Of a stretch of DNA of 42,365 bases, positions 7,663 through 16,400 are shown piece after piece. Positions within the stretch are counted from its first letter, which is position 1; each line of letters begins with the position of its first letter. Source of the DNA: Pseudoselenomonas ruminantium (GTDB lineage: Bacteria; Bacillota; Negativicutes; Selenomonadales; Selenomonadaceae); the NCBI GenBank assembly GCA_015058655.1, contig SVBX01000028.1, forward strand, positions 1-42,365, written 5' to 3'. Made by a program: the position numbers and the translations under genes. Below the pieces are notes generated by a model. That model worked only from the letters and a program-made list of their open reading frames with translations. It had not been told where the DNA came from and searched no databases.

Positions 7663-7686
7663 ATTGTATTAGATATATAATACAAT
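7663..7686. promoter_or_regulatory. Palindromic operator over the probable rep promoter
   Basis: ATTGTATTA (7663-7671) and TAATACAAT (7678-7686) are exact inverted arms with a 6-base centre. A TATAAT at 7676-7681 lies inside, so a bound protein would block RNA polymerase. A half-site TGTATTATATATG lies just upstream (about 7640). The -35 box is not obvious. Confidence 0.6.
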
Positions 7687-7720
7687 AAACAGTATGTATT
7701 TATTAAAATGGGGATTTTTT

Positions 7721-9100
7721 ATGTTAGATAACAACGACAATTCGCTTATGAACGTACATCCGCTCAATCCAACAAATCAAATCACAAAGGCCAATTCGCT
7801 CATTGAAGGAAATTACAACATGAGCCTTCCTGAATCAAAAATTATGGAGGCAGTTCTTTCAATGCTGGACGAGAATGAAGAAAAAATGAACTACATAGAG
7901 ATTGATACGAAGGAATTATGTAGTTTTGTGAAAGTGAATTTAAGAGAACTAAAAGAGTTCACGTTAGAGATGGTAAAAAAGGCTGTTGTATTTACTGGTC
8001 ATGAACCTGATGGAACAGAAAAGCTGGTACAAACTACATGGCTTGATTCAGCAGTTTACTATCCATCCAAGGGAATTGTTAGATTAAGAGTAAGTGAAGA
8101 ATTAGCACCTTATTTGCTTGGGTTAAAGCATAGGAGAATGCCCTATACGCAGTTCGGTGTGAATGAACTTATTTCAGTAACCTATTACACAAAAAGAATT
8201 TATGAACTGGCCGTGCAGTATAAAAAAATAGGAAAAAGACCTGAAATGAGCATAGAAGATTTCAGGCAAAAACTTGGAATCGACGAGGGTAAATATGCAC
8301 TGTTTGCACACTTAAAATCAAGAGTTATAGACCCTTCTATAAAGGCCATTGCTGAAAATGAAAAAATGCCTTATTTAGTAACCTATGAGCTTGTAAAAAG
8401 TGGCAGAGCATATAAAGGTATCATACTGTATACAAAGAAGAAAAGTGTTTGCATGGATAGCATAGAATCCCATAGTACAGAAAATGTTTCCAGTGAGGTT
8501 GATGTCAATAACTTGCCTTTAGAAAAGTTGAGAGAATATCTTTATGGATTTGGCTATGAAGCGAATTGGCAGCAATCATATGATGAAGGTCAGCTAAGGT
8601 TTATAGCAGACCTCCTTTACAAGAAAATAAATCCAATAGTTCTGAAAAAATTCCTAAATGACAAAGGTTTTGAATATGTCAAGAAAAACAATGATATAGC
8701 CCTCCAGCGCATGGCTAACGGTGGTAAAAACTATGGAGCAATTCTGTTCTCAGCCTTGAAGGGGAACTATGCTGGTGAAGCCGAGGAACAAAAAGCCCGT
8801 CAGCCAAAACTGAATATCAACGGCAAGACAAGAACTGCCGAAGAAGTAAAGGCGTGGATAAAAAAGAACGAGGAAGCATTCGCGCAGGAAGCAAAAGAAA
8901 AGTTTAGTGATGTCCCGCAAATAATTACAGATATTGAGATTACATTCTTGAATAAGAGTATTTCAAGAAAAGGTGATTGCTCAGAGCCAGCAGCGCATCG
9001 AATTTATTTACGGCACAAAGATAGCACTGTTCCCAAAATTAGAGAGGCTATTACATTACTGGATGAAGGAAAGGAAATACCTCCGAATTTCTTCAAATGA
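7721..9100 (+). CDS. repB: Rep_3-family (RepB-type) plasmid replication initiator
   Basis: This initiator binds the iterons and starts plasmid replication. I prefer the ATG at 7721 (459 residues), which follows GGGGA; the earlier ATG at 7694 has no RBS. The N-terminal winged-helix pair of Rep_3 is clear: VHPLNPTNQITKANSLIEG, ESKIMEAVLSMLDENEE, then SVTYYTKRIYELAVQYKKIG, MSIEDFRQKLGI and SRVIDPSIKAIAE. After about residue 250 comes a long extension with no motif I recognise, longer than minimal Rep proteins of about 250-330 residues. Iterons and DnaA boxes lie upstream, and a palindrome covers the probable promoter. Confidence 0.92.
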   Translation: MLDNNDNSLMNVHPLNPTNQITKANSLIEGNYNMSLPESKIMEAVLSMLDENEEKMNYIEIDTKELCSFVKVNLRELKEFTLEMVKKAVVFTGHEPDGTEKLVQTTWLDSAVYYPSKGIVRLRVSEELAPYLLGLKHRRMPYTQFGVNELISVTYYTKRIYELAVQYKKIGKRPEMSIEDFRQKLGIDEGKYALFAHLKSRVIDPSIKAIAENEKMPYLVTYELVKSGRAYKGIILYTKKKSVCMDSIESHSTENVSSEVDVNNLPLEKLREYLYGFGYEANWQQSYDEGQLRFIADLLYKKINPIVLKKFLNDKGFEYVKKNNDIALQRMANGGKNYGAILFSALKGNYAGEAEEQKARQPKLNINGKTRTAEEVKAWIKKNEEAFAQEAKEKFSDVPQIITDIEITFLNKSISRKGDCSEPAAHRIYLRHKDSTVPKIREAITLLDEGKEIPPNFFK

Positions 9101-9131
9101 TTTAGTGCTGATATGCAGGTGATGATTTTTG

Positions 9132-9347
9132 ATGATTTTGAAAGAGAAGACTTTCTACAAAGAGGAACCACATCATAAAATATGGTGGGTGGATAACGCT
9201 GATGAAATAGGCGTAAGAGAATTTAGCTTTGATAAAAAGACCATATTCAATTTATTTCAAGATTATCCATACAAGCTGACAAAAGAACAGAAAGAAATCT
9301 TTGACCGTGAAAATCCTTATTGGAAAGATTTCTTTTCTGATAGATGA
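9132..9347 (+). CDS. Small conserved-looking protein of unknown function
   Basis: The 71-residue product has an ATG at 9132 with AGGTGA about 9 bases upstream; the codon before it is TTG. It is rich in aromatic and charged residues (KIWWVDNADE, FNLFQDYPYKL, PYWKDFFSDR), looks soluble, and has no signal peptide or membrane segment. It starts 31 bases after rep and is followed by a strong terminator, so it is probably the last gene of the rep transcript. I do not recognise a family with confidence. Confidence 0.7.
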   Translation: MILKEKTFYKEEPHHKIWWVDNADEIGVREFSFDKKTIFNLFQDYPYKLTKEQKEIFDRENPYWKDFFSDR

Positions 9348-9360
9348 TGAAGTGTGATAA

Positions 9361-9400
9361 ACATCCCTAACAATTTTGAGTTTTGTTAGGGATGTTTATT
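9361..9400 (+). terminator. Terminator of the rep transcript
   Basis: A perfect 13-bp stem ACATCCCTAACAA / TTGTTAGGGATGT with a 9-base loop is followed by TTATTTA. Confidence 0.85.
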
Positions 9401-9468
9401 TATATCAAAATTTCATTCTGCTATAATGTGATTAGTGGGATGAGTTTTGTAATTTTGGAGGTGGTAAT

Positions 9469-9576
9469 ATGTGGTTAGCAATCAGTTTACTTATGATTGG
9501 TTTGTTTTTGATAGTTGCCATAGCTGCCTGTCTTGGTTTTATTTGGGGACTTATAAAGGCATTTCGCGGGAAATGA
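9469..9576 (+). CDS. 35-residue single-span membrane peptide
   Basis: A short ORF starts with ATG at 9469 behind GGAGGTGG, an excellent ribosome site, with a TATAAT-like box at 9422-9427. The product is one hydrophobic helix (LLMIGLFLIVAIAACLGF) with a short basic end (IKAFRGK). Such peptides are found as small membrane proteins or type I toxins. No antisense RNA was identified, so the role is unknown. Confidence 0.55.
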   Translation: MWLAISLLMIGLFLIVAIAACLGFIWGLIKAFRGK

Positions 9577-9884
9577 TGGTTAATATATGCTGGTCGGTGA
9601 GGAGTATCGGTCGTTTTTGCGGTAATGGCCGGGATAACATTGTGATGCTCAGGCATGGAGGCTGCTACTGCTCAATGGCTTTTGATCATGATGAAAGTAC
9701 GGAGAGCATCTTCCAAGATTGGGGGAGCCGTGGTATAATATCAGGGGTAGGAAAAAGAAACGTGGTGTCCCACCTCTTTGAGGAGGGCGCACTTATGAGT
9801 GTCTAAAACCGATGGTTTCAGACACTCGTGCTTAAAGGCCGTGCTTCGCACGGTAAATGATTTACTGATGAAGGAGGTGAACTC
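9577..9884. other. Intergenic region holding oriT
   Basis: About 300 bases without a convincing gene. A TATAAT at 9734-9739 may serve the relaxase, although the matching -35 is poor. The right half holds the oriT hairpin and nic motif (9784-9827) and a second hairpin, CCGTGC TTC GCACGG (9839-9853). A 27-codon ORF starting near 9654 is too weak to call. Confidence 0.6.
9784..9827 (-). other. oriT: oriT with MOBQ-type nic motif and adjacent inverted repeat
   Basis: On the minus strand the core TAAGTGCGCCCT (9795-9784) matches the nic region known for RSF1010/R1162-like and other MOBQ plasmids. Directly 5' of it, separated by one base, is an inverted repeat (9797-9827: GAGTGTCT.AAACC, 3-base loop, 13 of 14 pairs), in the same relative position as in RSF1010. 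In that family the relaxase cuts within this core, between TGCG and CCC. The relaxase gene starts 58 bases to the right, so the minus strand would be the transferred strand. Confidence 0.9.
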
Positions 9885-12116
9885 ATGGCAACGTATCACT
9901 GTTCTGTCAAACATGGCACTGTCGGCATTGCCCGTCCCCATGCAAATTATATCTGTCGAGAAGGCAAATATGGCACCGCCAAAATGAAGGAGCAGCTGGT
10001 CTACAAAGAATCGGGCAATATGCCATCTTTTGTAGGTGAAGACCAGCTTGACTACTGGGATGCAGCTGATGAGTTCACCCGCATCAATGGGCGCACCTAC
10101 GAAGAATTTGAGCTTGCCTTGCCTCAGGAACTTTCCGATGAAGATAACTTGAAATTGGTCAAGGCGTTCATTGCTGAGGAAGTAGGCGAAACTCATGCCT
10201 ACACGTTTGCTATTCATAGCAAGCCAGCCGCCAATGACCGAGAGCAACGTCAAATCCATGCCCACATCATGTATTCGCCTAAAGTACAAGATGGAATTGA
10301 GCGTAACCGTGAAAAATTCTTCAAGCAATACTACGCAAAAGAACCTGAACGGCAGGGCGCAAAGAATGATACACGCTTTAGCAAGCTGAATGGGAAAATG
10401 GAAATTTCCAATGTCCGGCTTCGCTGGGAGCAGATGGTAAACCGTGCCTATGAAGAGCACGGTTTAGAACATCGTGTATCTTCAAAATCGTTGGCTGTTC
10501 AGTATGCAGAAGCCTTGATAAATGGCGATAAGGATAAGGCTTTTGTACTGGATCGGATGCCGCAGGTTCATCTTGGCCCGAAACTCACATATACTTCTCT
10601 GCGTGAAGCAGCGAAGTATATTGATCCCAAGAAATATTATCTTGAAGAAGCACCCAAGAAAGTGCGTCACAACTTCCTTGCCCGCCAGCAAAAACAGCTG
10701 GCCGAAGACATTATAATCCATCGTAGAGAGCGTATTTTGACCTTGAAGGAAAATCTCGAAATCAAGGCACAAGAATGCTCTATTCGTGCTGAAGTAGCTG
10801 AAAAAGTTCTGTCCGAGCCTGTCATTGAACGGCACGAAGAAAACGCCAAGGATATTGAAAAAGAACTGTCTGCACGGCTTACGGTGTCACAGGCAGAACT
10901 TTCTGCTGCTACGAAGGAACTTCAGCAGTTCCGCCAGCAGAAAGAGAACTATCTTCTTTCCGAGCAGAAGATTAAGGAATTGGCCAATGACATTTACACT
11001 AAGCAGGAAAGCAAGCGTATCAGAACGCAGGTGGCAAAGTGTAAGGCAGATATGGCAGCCCTCAATGAATTGAAAGCGGAATGGAACGAAAAGGCCAAGA
11101 CTGGAACGCTTACGCCGGAGGAAGAAAAACAATATATGCAGCAAGCAAAATCCTTGCAGGATGCTTATACAAAGCGTAGTGTCGGCCTGAAGGAACGTAT
11201 CGAAAAGATGAAACAGAGCCTTGCTACCGAAAAAGCCCAAAAGGCTACCAAGGAGATTGCAGATTCTATCCGTCAGCGTGTTGAAGTTGCCCGTCAGCGT
11301 ATTGAGGATAGAAAGGAAAGAATCAACAATCTTAGAGCGCAGAGTTTCATTCTAAATTCTTCACGCACGAATTTGATTGAAATGGAAAAATTTGTGCATG
11401 AGAAAAATAAACTTTGGAACCGTATGGAACGAAACGGCCTTGATATTGAAAAAATCAAGACCGTTAAGAATCCGAATGAGCGGATGAAGCTGATTCGTTC
11501 CAAGATAGTAGAAATTAACTATCAGGAGCGTGGTTTGGAATATCGTAGTCAAAAGCTCAATCGCTTTATGATGAAAGAAGAATTTGCCCGTAATGCAGCC
11601 AAGAGCGTTTACACGCATGGCCAGTATAAAAAGTATGTCAAACTTGGGCAAGAAATCGAGAAATTGCGTAAGGAAATTCTTCTTGCTCCCAGCAATGCCA
11701 GTCTGACGGCAAAGCTGGATGAGCAGCTACAACAACATCAGGCGTTGAAGGAAAAATTAACACAAACCCTCTCCACTCCTCATGCCCAAGCAAGCATCCA
11801 ACGTATGGTGGATGCCCGCATGGAGAAAAACTATGTGCTGGAAGCCCGGAAGACCGTTATGGAAGAAAATCTGCATGAGCTTCGCCTGATGAAGGATGAA
11901 CTTGCTGGTATGCGAGAACACGCTGCACAGGACATCGTACAGGAGCAGCAGCGTGGCGGGCTGGAACAGGCAGCATCGTCCCTGCTGGACAATATCAAGG
12001 AGCTTGCCAGCCTGAAGGAGGCGCATTCCCTTGGCAGCCTCACGGCTCGTATCGGAAATTCGTCTGACCATCTGTATAAGGATAGGACGTTAGGTCACGG
12101 AGGATATGAGCGATAG
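9885..12116 (+). CDS. mobA: MobA/MobL-family (MOBQ) relaxase
   Basis: This protein nicks oriT, stays bound to the DNA 5' end and pilots the strand into the transfer channel. The 743-residue product has an ATG preceded by AAGGAGGTGA. The N-terminal relaxase domain shows the family marks: YHCSVKHGTVG.ARPHANYICREGKYG, then ELALPQELS, and the metal-binding IHAHIMYSP (H-x-H) near residue 130. From about residue 260 on the protein is a very long charged coiled coil (many E, K, Q and R), with no primase motif that I can see. A matching oriT lies directly upstream. The VirD4 and VirB genes elsewhere in the window would make the plasmid self-transmissible and not merely mobilisable. Confidence 0.93.
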   Translation: MATYHCSVKHGTVGIARPHANYICREGKYGTAKMKEQLVYKESGNMPSFVGEDQLDYWDAADEFTRINGRTYEEFELALPQELSDEDNLKLVKAFIAEEVGETHAYTFAIHSKPAANDREQRQIHAHIMYSPKVQDGIERNREKFFKQYYAKEPERQGAKNDTRFSKLNGKMEISNVRLRWEQMVNRAYEEHGLEHRVSSKSLAVQYAEALINGDKDKAFVLDRMPQVHLGPKLTYTSLREAAKYIDPKKYYLEEAPKKVRHNFLARQQKQLAEDIIIHRRERILTLKENLEIKAQECSIRAEVAEKVLSEPVIERHEENAKDIEKELSARLTVSQAELSAATKELQQFRQQKENYLLSEQKIKELANDIYTKQESKRIRTQVAKCKADMAALNELKAEWNEKAKTGTLTPEEEKQYMQQAKSLQDAYTKRSVGLKERIEKMKQSLATEKAQKATKEIADSIRQRVEVARQRIEDRKERINNLRAQSFILNSSRTNLIEMEKFVHEKNKLWNRMERNGLDIEKIKTVKNPNERMKLIRSKIVEINYQERGLEYRSQKLNRFMMKEEFARNAAKSVYTHGQYKKYVKLGQEIEKLRKEILLAPSNASLTAKLDEQLQQHQALKEKLTQTLSTPHAQASIQRMVDARMEKNYVLEARKTVMEENLHELRLMKDELAGMREHAAQDIVQEQQRGGLEQAASSLLDNIKELASLKEAHSLGSLTARIGNSSDHLYKDRTLGHGGYER

Positions 12117-12157
12117 TCATTTATATAGGGTATAAAGTCCCTATATAAATGACATTT
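12116..12157 (+). terminator. Terminator after the relaxase
   Basis: A perfect 15-bp stem GTCATTTATATAGGG / CCCTATATAAATGAC with an 8-base loop begins at the relaxase stop codon; ATTTTGG follows. Confidence 0.8.
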
Positions 12158-12252
12158 TGGTAAAAATATGCTTAAAATCGTATAAAAAATATAAGTAATA
12201 GTAGTATTTAATGATATTTTAATGAATAAATGGTATGATAAGGAGCATTATG

Positions 12253-12948
12253 ATGAGACTAGGAATCATAATAGTATGTCTGATGGTCAATTTGCTAGGT
12301 GGAGCTATTGCCTATGCAAATGAGCTTCCTGATGACACTCAATTTGACAACATGTATTATTCGTTGTCTGTTGATGATGAGCAAGGTCAGAACTCCCCCC
12401 AGAACTTGACGGATGCCGAAACTGGGGAGGTTAATTCCATTGAAGGAAATGCCCCAGCCGTATCTACTGATGACTTTACCCTTAGATTAGGGCAGTATAT
12501 TGGCAGTGAAAGCGGTATGGGTAGTGAATATGGCAATTATGTGGCCAGCCTAATACAGGAAAATGCTTCCCTGTATGGTGTTGATCCAATACTGGCCGCC
12601 AGCCTGTTTGAACAGGAAAGCCATTTTCGTATGGATGCAGTTTCGGGAGCCGGTGCTATTGGCATAGCGCAGCTTATGCCACAAACCGCACAACAGATGG
12701 GTTATAACCCGTATATCTTAGAAGAAAATATCAAAGGCGGCATTGAATATCTCAGCTACCAGCTAAGAAGGTTTCAGCAGTCAGGCGATTTGCAAAACAG
12801 TTTTGCAATAGCAGCCTACAATGCCGGGCCTCGTTCCATCCAAGATTACGGCGATGTTCCTCCCTATGCAGAGACAAGAAATCATGTAACAGCAGTAGCG
12901 AATAACTATGTTGATATAATAAACATTACTGGAGGATTGTATCAATGA
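12253..12948 (+). CDS. virB1: VirB1-like lytic transglycosylase (SLT domain)
   Basis: This enzyme cleaves peptidoglycan locally, so that the transfer apparatus can be assembled. AAGGAG ends at 12245; ATG codons lie at 12235, 12250 and 12253, and I chose 12253 for its 7-base spacing (231 residues). The signal peptide is LGIIIVCLMVNLLGGAIAYA. An acidic linker is followed by the SLT domain: YGVDPILAASLFEQESHF with the catalytic Glu, SGAGAIGIAQLMPQTAQ, and AIAAYNAGP. All three motifs are intact. It is the first gene of a two-gene unit and lies between the relaxase and the cargo. The call as transfer-associated comes from context; the enzyme class is firm. Confidence 0.9.
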   Translation: MRLGIIIVCLMVNLLGGAIAYANELPDDTQFDNMYYSLSVDDEQGQNSPQNLTDAETGEVNSIEGNAPAVSTDDFTLRLGQYIGSESGMGSEYGNYVASLIQENASLYGVDPILAASLFEQESHFRMDAVSGAGAIGIAQLMPQTAQQMGYNPYILEENIKGGIEYLSYQLRRFQQSGDLQNSFAIAAYNAGPRSIQDYGDVPPYAETRNHVTAVANNYVDIINITGGLYQ

Positions 12949-13214
12949 TTGATATGTCTGTGCATGAAGCGCTTCAAGGTATGGTTATGCAGCGTGTAGA
13001 CACTGTTGACCGGATGGCTATGCAGTGCAAGGAATATGTGGAGCGGCAACGTATTATGAACGAAATAGAGAAACTTTGCCGCGAACATGGAAAAGAGGAA
13101 AGTTTTGAACAGCTGAGGATAGCCGTTCAAAACTTTGAATACCTGATGGCTTCAAACTGCTATGTTCTGGGCATCAAAGACAGGATGCAGATTGAGAGCA
13201 TGGAACTCATTTAA
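12945..13214 (+). CDS. Small helical protein translationally coupled to the transglycosylase
   Basis: The 89-residue product has an ATG that overlaps the previous stop (ATGA) and GGAGG lies 8 bases upstream. It is soluble, rich in Glu, Met, Gln and Arg, and predicted by eye to be mostly helical (VERQRIMNEIEKLCREHGKEE). It contains three cysteines and has no signal peptide. I recognise no family. Coupling suggests a transfer-related job. It is the last backbone gene before the left cargo boundary. Confidence 0.7.
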   Translation: MIDMSVHEALQGMVMQRVDTVDRMAMQCKEYVERQRIMNEIEKLCREHGKEESFEQLRIAVQNFEYLMASNCYVLGIKDRMQIESMELI

Positions 13215-13257
13215 GACTATTGATACAATATTAAGTAAATATAACCTTGCTATGTTA

Positions 13258-13282
13258 TGATTCATAATTAAATATAAATCAT
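13258..13282. repeat. Left copy of the 25-bp repeat flanking the cargo
   Basis: The 25 bases are identical to 39501-39525 except for one base (TGATTCA here, TGATTCT there; then TAATTAAATATAAATCAT in both). Each copy is an imperfect palindrome. Here the extended 28 bases (13256-13283) read as TATGATTCATA, ATTAAA, TATAAATCATA, that is two 11-bp arms differing at one position around a 6-base centre. Confidence 0.75.
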
Positions 13283-13301
13283 AGACGCTTGCGTAACGCG
13301 A

Positions 13302-13340
13302 AAATGCCTCTAAGCCATCATGGCTTAGGGGCATTTAAGT
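13302..13340. terminator. Long hairpin, probably a terminator
   Basis: A 17-bp stem with one G-T pair (AAATGCCTCTAAGCCAT against ATGGCTTAGGGGCATTT, one central base). Read on the minus strand the arm ends in TTTT; on the plus strand it ends in TTTAAG. It separates the transglycosylase unit from the adhesin and may work in both directions. Confidence 0.65.
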
Positions 13341-13376
13341 TTCAATGAGAGTGTAAAAGGGTTTCTCTAATTAAGA

Positions 13377-13415
13377 AACCTCAGCTCACAACAAACTATT
13401 GTGCAAGCTGAGGTT
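13377..13415 (-). terminator. Terminator of the giant adhesin gene
   Basis: Arms AACCTCAGCT (13377-13386) and AGCTGAGGTT (13406-13415) enclose a second inner stem CACAA/TTGTG. On the minus strand the hairpin is followed by TTTCTT, and it lies 16 bases after the adhesin stop. Confidence 0.7.
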
Positions 13416-13431
13416 ACCTTGTATGCTGTTT

Positions 13432-16400
13432 TTACCGGCTTCCTATAGGTATTCTGATATCATTTTCGACGATTTTCATTCCTCCTTCAACATCTTTGAC
13501 AATGGCCAGTTCCTGAGGACGTTCTGCGATCATATTCGTTTCTCTCGTTACGTCTTTATTCTCCATTCTTACCTCTTTAATACCCATAGCTTCATCTTCA
13601 TCATTTGCCGTCAAACGATAAAGCTCCTTGGATGCAAACGGGCTTTCCAGCCAATCATCCCCATAGAATCCATAAAGATCCTTGTAAAGCGCATCGCTTC
13701 GGTCAAGCATCCACATAAAACGCTCCGGATTGGCCAGCGAAAGGCTCTTGACATTGTAACGGCTAATCTGAAGCGGTGCTCCTGTTCCTGCTGCTCTCAG
13801 CCAGGCATCACCACAATCCAAATTCAGTGCCGCACCATTGGCATAGATACGAAGAGGAGCATTCTTGGTTCCCAGGTTAGCAGCACTGAGGTTTACGGAG
13901 CTGCCCATCAGGTAGCCCATATCCCTGCCTCTGTCCTGACTCATCTTCATATTGCCCCTAGTCTTGAGGAATAAGCCTGCGGTTTCGCCTTCAGCAATGG
14001 GCTGAACCTGATTGGTCCCCACCTTTACCGGACGGCGGTCAGCACCTGCCACAGCAGAAACAATGGTCAAATCGCCTTCATTACTGATAAAGATTGAGCC
14101 GCCGGCATTGGCATCCAAATAACCGACTATATTCGTCCGCAGATAATTGTCCAGACTGCCGATATTGCCCCGACCGGCATAGAGGGTAACTTTGTCGCCG
14201 CTGATGACGGACTTCCCATCATTGGGAAGATAAATACCATTGCCGGTCATCAACATCACATCATAGTTGGAAATCGGCTTGCCAAAACCACCGGTAAAGT
14301 TAAAGGTCGTATTTTCAGTACCGACCAGGAAAGTACGGCCACTGCGCTCAGGCCGCTCAATTATAGTAATGGTGCCGCCCTTCTTTAAATCCAGACTTAC
14401 AGGCAGCTGCCGCATCACCAATATGGAACCATCATATCGCCAGTCAAGGTCTCCAGTCTTGGCCTGAGACAGGATTTTGAGATTCTCGGTTTTATTGATA
14501 TCCTGTGCCTTGATGATTATACTGTCTTCAAGCGTACCTATCGACATATCCGTTTCAAACGTCACGTTTCTGGCCGTGATATTTGGTTTGGATATCACCA
14601 TCAACTGACCAGGCACGCTGTTCACAACGCTATCCTGAACGGCATAGAGCAATTGATTCTTGGAAAAACCGTAATTTTGACTGGCCTCCAGCAGCCCATA
14701 GTCCATAACCGCCCGGCGCTCAGCCTCACTCAGACCGCCATAGGCGGAATTAAACCAGGCCAGCTGCTCCTGCTGATAATTCTGGAAGAGTTTGTCAAAT
14801 TCCGCATCATCGGTAATGTTTTGGGCCTTGGCCTCAAAAGCAGCCTTGCGGCTCTTAACCCCGGCATCCTGAGCAAAGGCTTTGGCTATGTTGGTGTAGT
14901 AAGCCATGTCCTTGCCACTAGCCAGCCCCAGGGTCTGCAGCCTGCCGGTGACACCGGCCAGACGCTCAGCTTTTTCATCGGCAGCGGCAGCTGCGCTGCT
15001 GTCGGCATTATCCTTATTGTTGATAATCCCCAGGGACAGCCAGGTATTCACCTTATCCTGACTATCCGACAGAGCATCACGGGTACCTACGGCATCCAGA
15101 ATATCCCCCTTTAAGGCACGCAGGAAAACATCACCATCCGTGCTGACAATATTGCCTACCCGCAAGTTATATTTTGGCGCCTCAATGTAGATATTCCCCT
15201 TGGCCTTGGCGTTGACTCCATTTCCGCTGCGACTATACGTATATGTTTTAATATATCCGCCGTCTCCCGAATTGCCGATGGACCCCGTCAGGCTGGTCAG
15301 ATTGATGATTGGTGCCTCCAGAATGTCGCCGGAACTTCCCGCATTACGGATATCGCCCTGAGCGGTCAGGCTCAGCACCTGATTTGCCCTAACGTCCTCC
15401 ACCAGCAGGCCTTTCTGCGCACGGATATCAACAGTCCCCACTTCGGATTTCCCGGACAGCGTTTGCATTTTCCCTGGGCCGGTAAGCGTAAGCCGAGTGT
15501 CCTTGCTGCTTGAAAAACCAAAATTATCCGTGCTGACGACTTTGCCCTCCTTCGCCGTAATGCTGCCATTTACGGATTGGATATCAATCCTTCCCTGACT
15601 CTTTCCATCCTTTACTGCACCGATGATGTTATCCGTAAGGACAATATTGTCCCTATTCGTGATTTTGATACTGCCACCGTTCTTCGCCTCAAGCGGCCTG
15701 GTCTCAATGGCACGGTCAGCCTGGATTGCTGCCAAGGTGTGCAAATACAGGTTAAGGTTGCGATTATACGAATAGTGATAATAGTCCCATCTTAAAAGAC
15801 CACGTTTCTCAAAACGTGCCTGCGGATTGGCCGGGGACAAAGTTGCTCCATCTCTGCCTCTTTCCTTGAAGTACAGTTTATTCAAATACCACGAAAATCC
15901 ATTGGTCAGCATGAAGTTTGAGGAGAAGTTCCTGAGTTCATTCGCATCCGTGGTTGCACTATTGCGCTCACCGGTCTGTTCAACCCTTTTCCTTGCCTCC
16001 TTATCCCCGCCCTGACCATTGGATAGATTGGCAAACCAATCCAGCTGCTTTGTCTTGTCTCCTCGCATTTCGTCGTTATGGAAATCTTTCTCCACCTTGT
16101 AGTTGAAATTCTGTTTGGCTGTAGCTGTGGAATACATTTCCCAAAGCAGAGTCTCCTTCGGTTTTGGCTTGTAGGAACTACCCGTCTGCAGCTGTCCATT
16201 GATGGTGATATTGCCATTGCGGTAATTATTGGTAATCGCCCCCACATAGAGGTCCTTATTACAGCCATTGATATTGGCCTCTATCATAATGTCTGCCGCC
16301 CCCTTGGCCGAGAGAATGCGGCCTGTGCCCTCAATGGTGGAATAGATATTGCCATTGAGCGAAATGTTGCCGCCCTTGACCATCGTATCCGCCGTCAACA

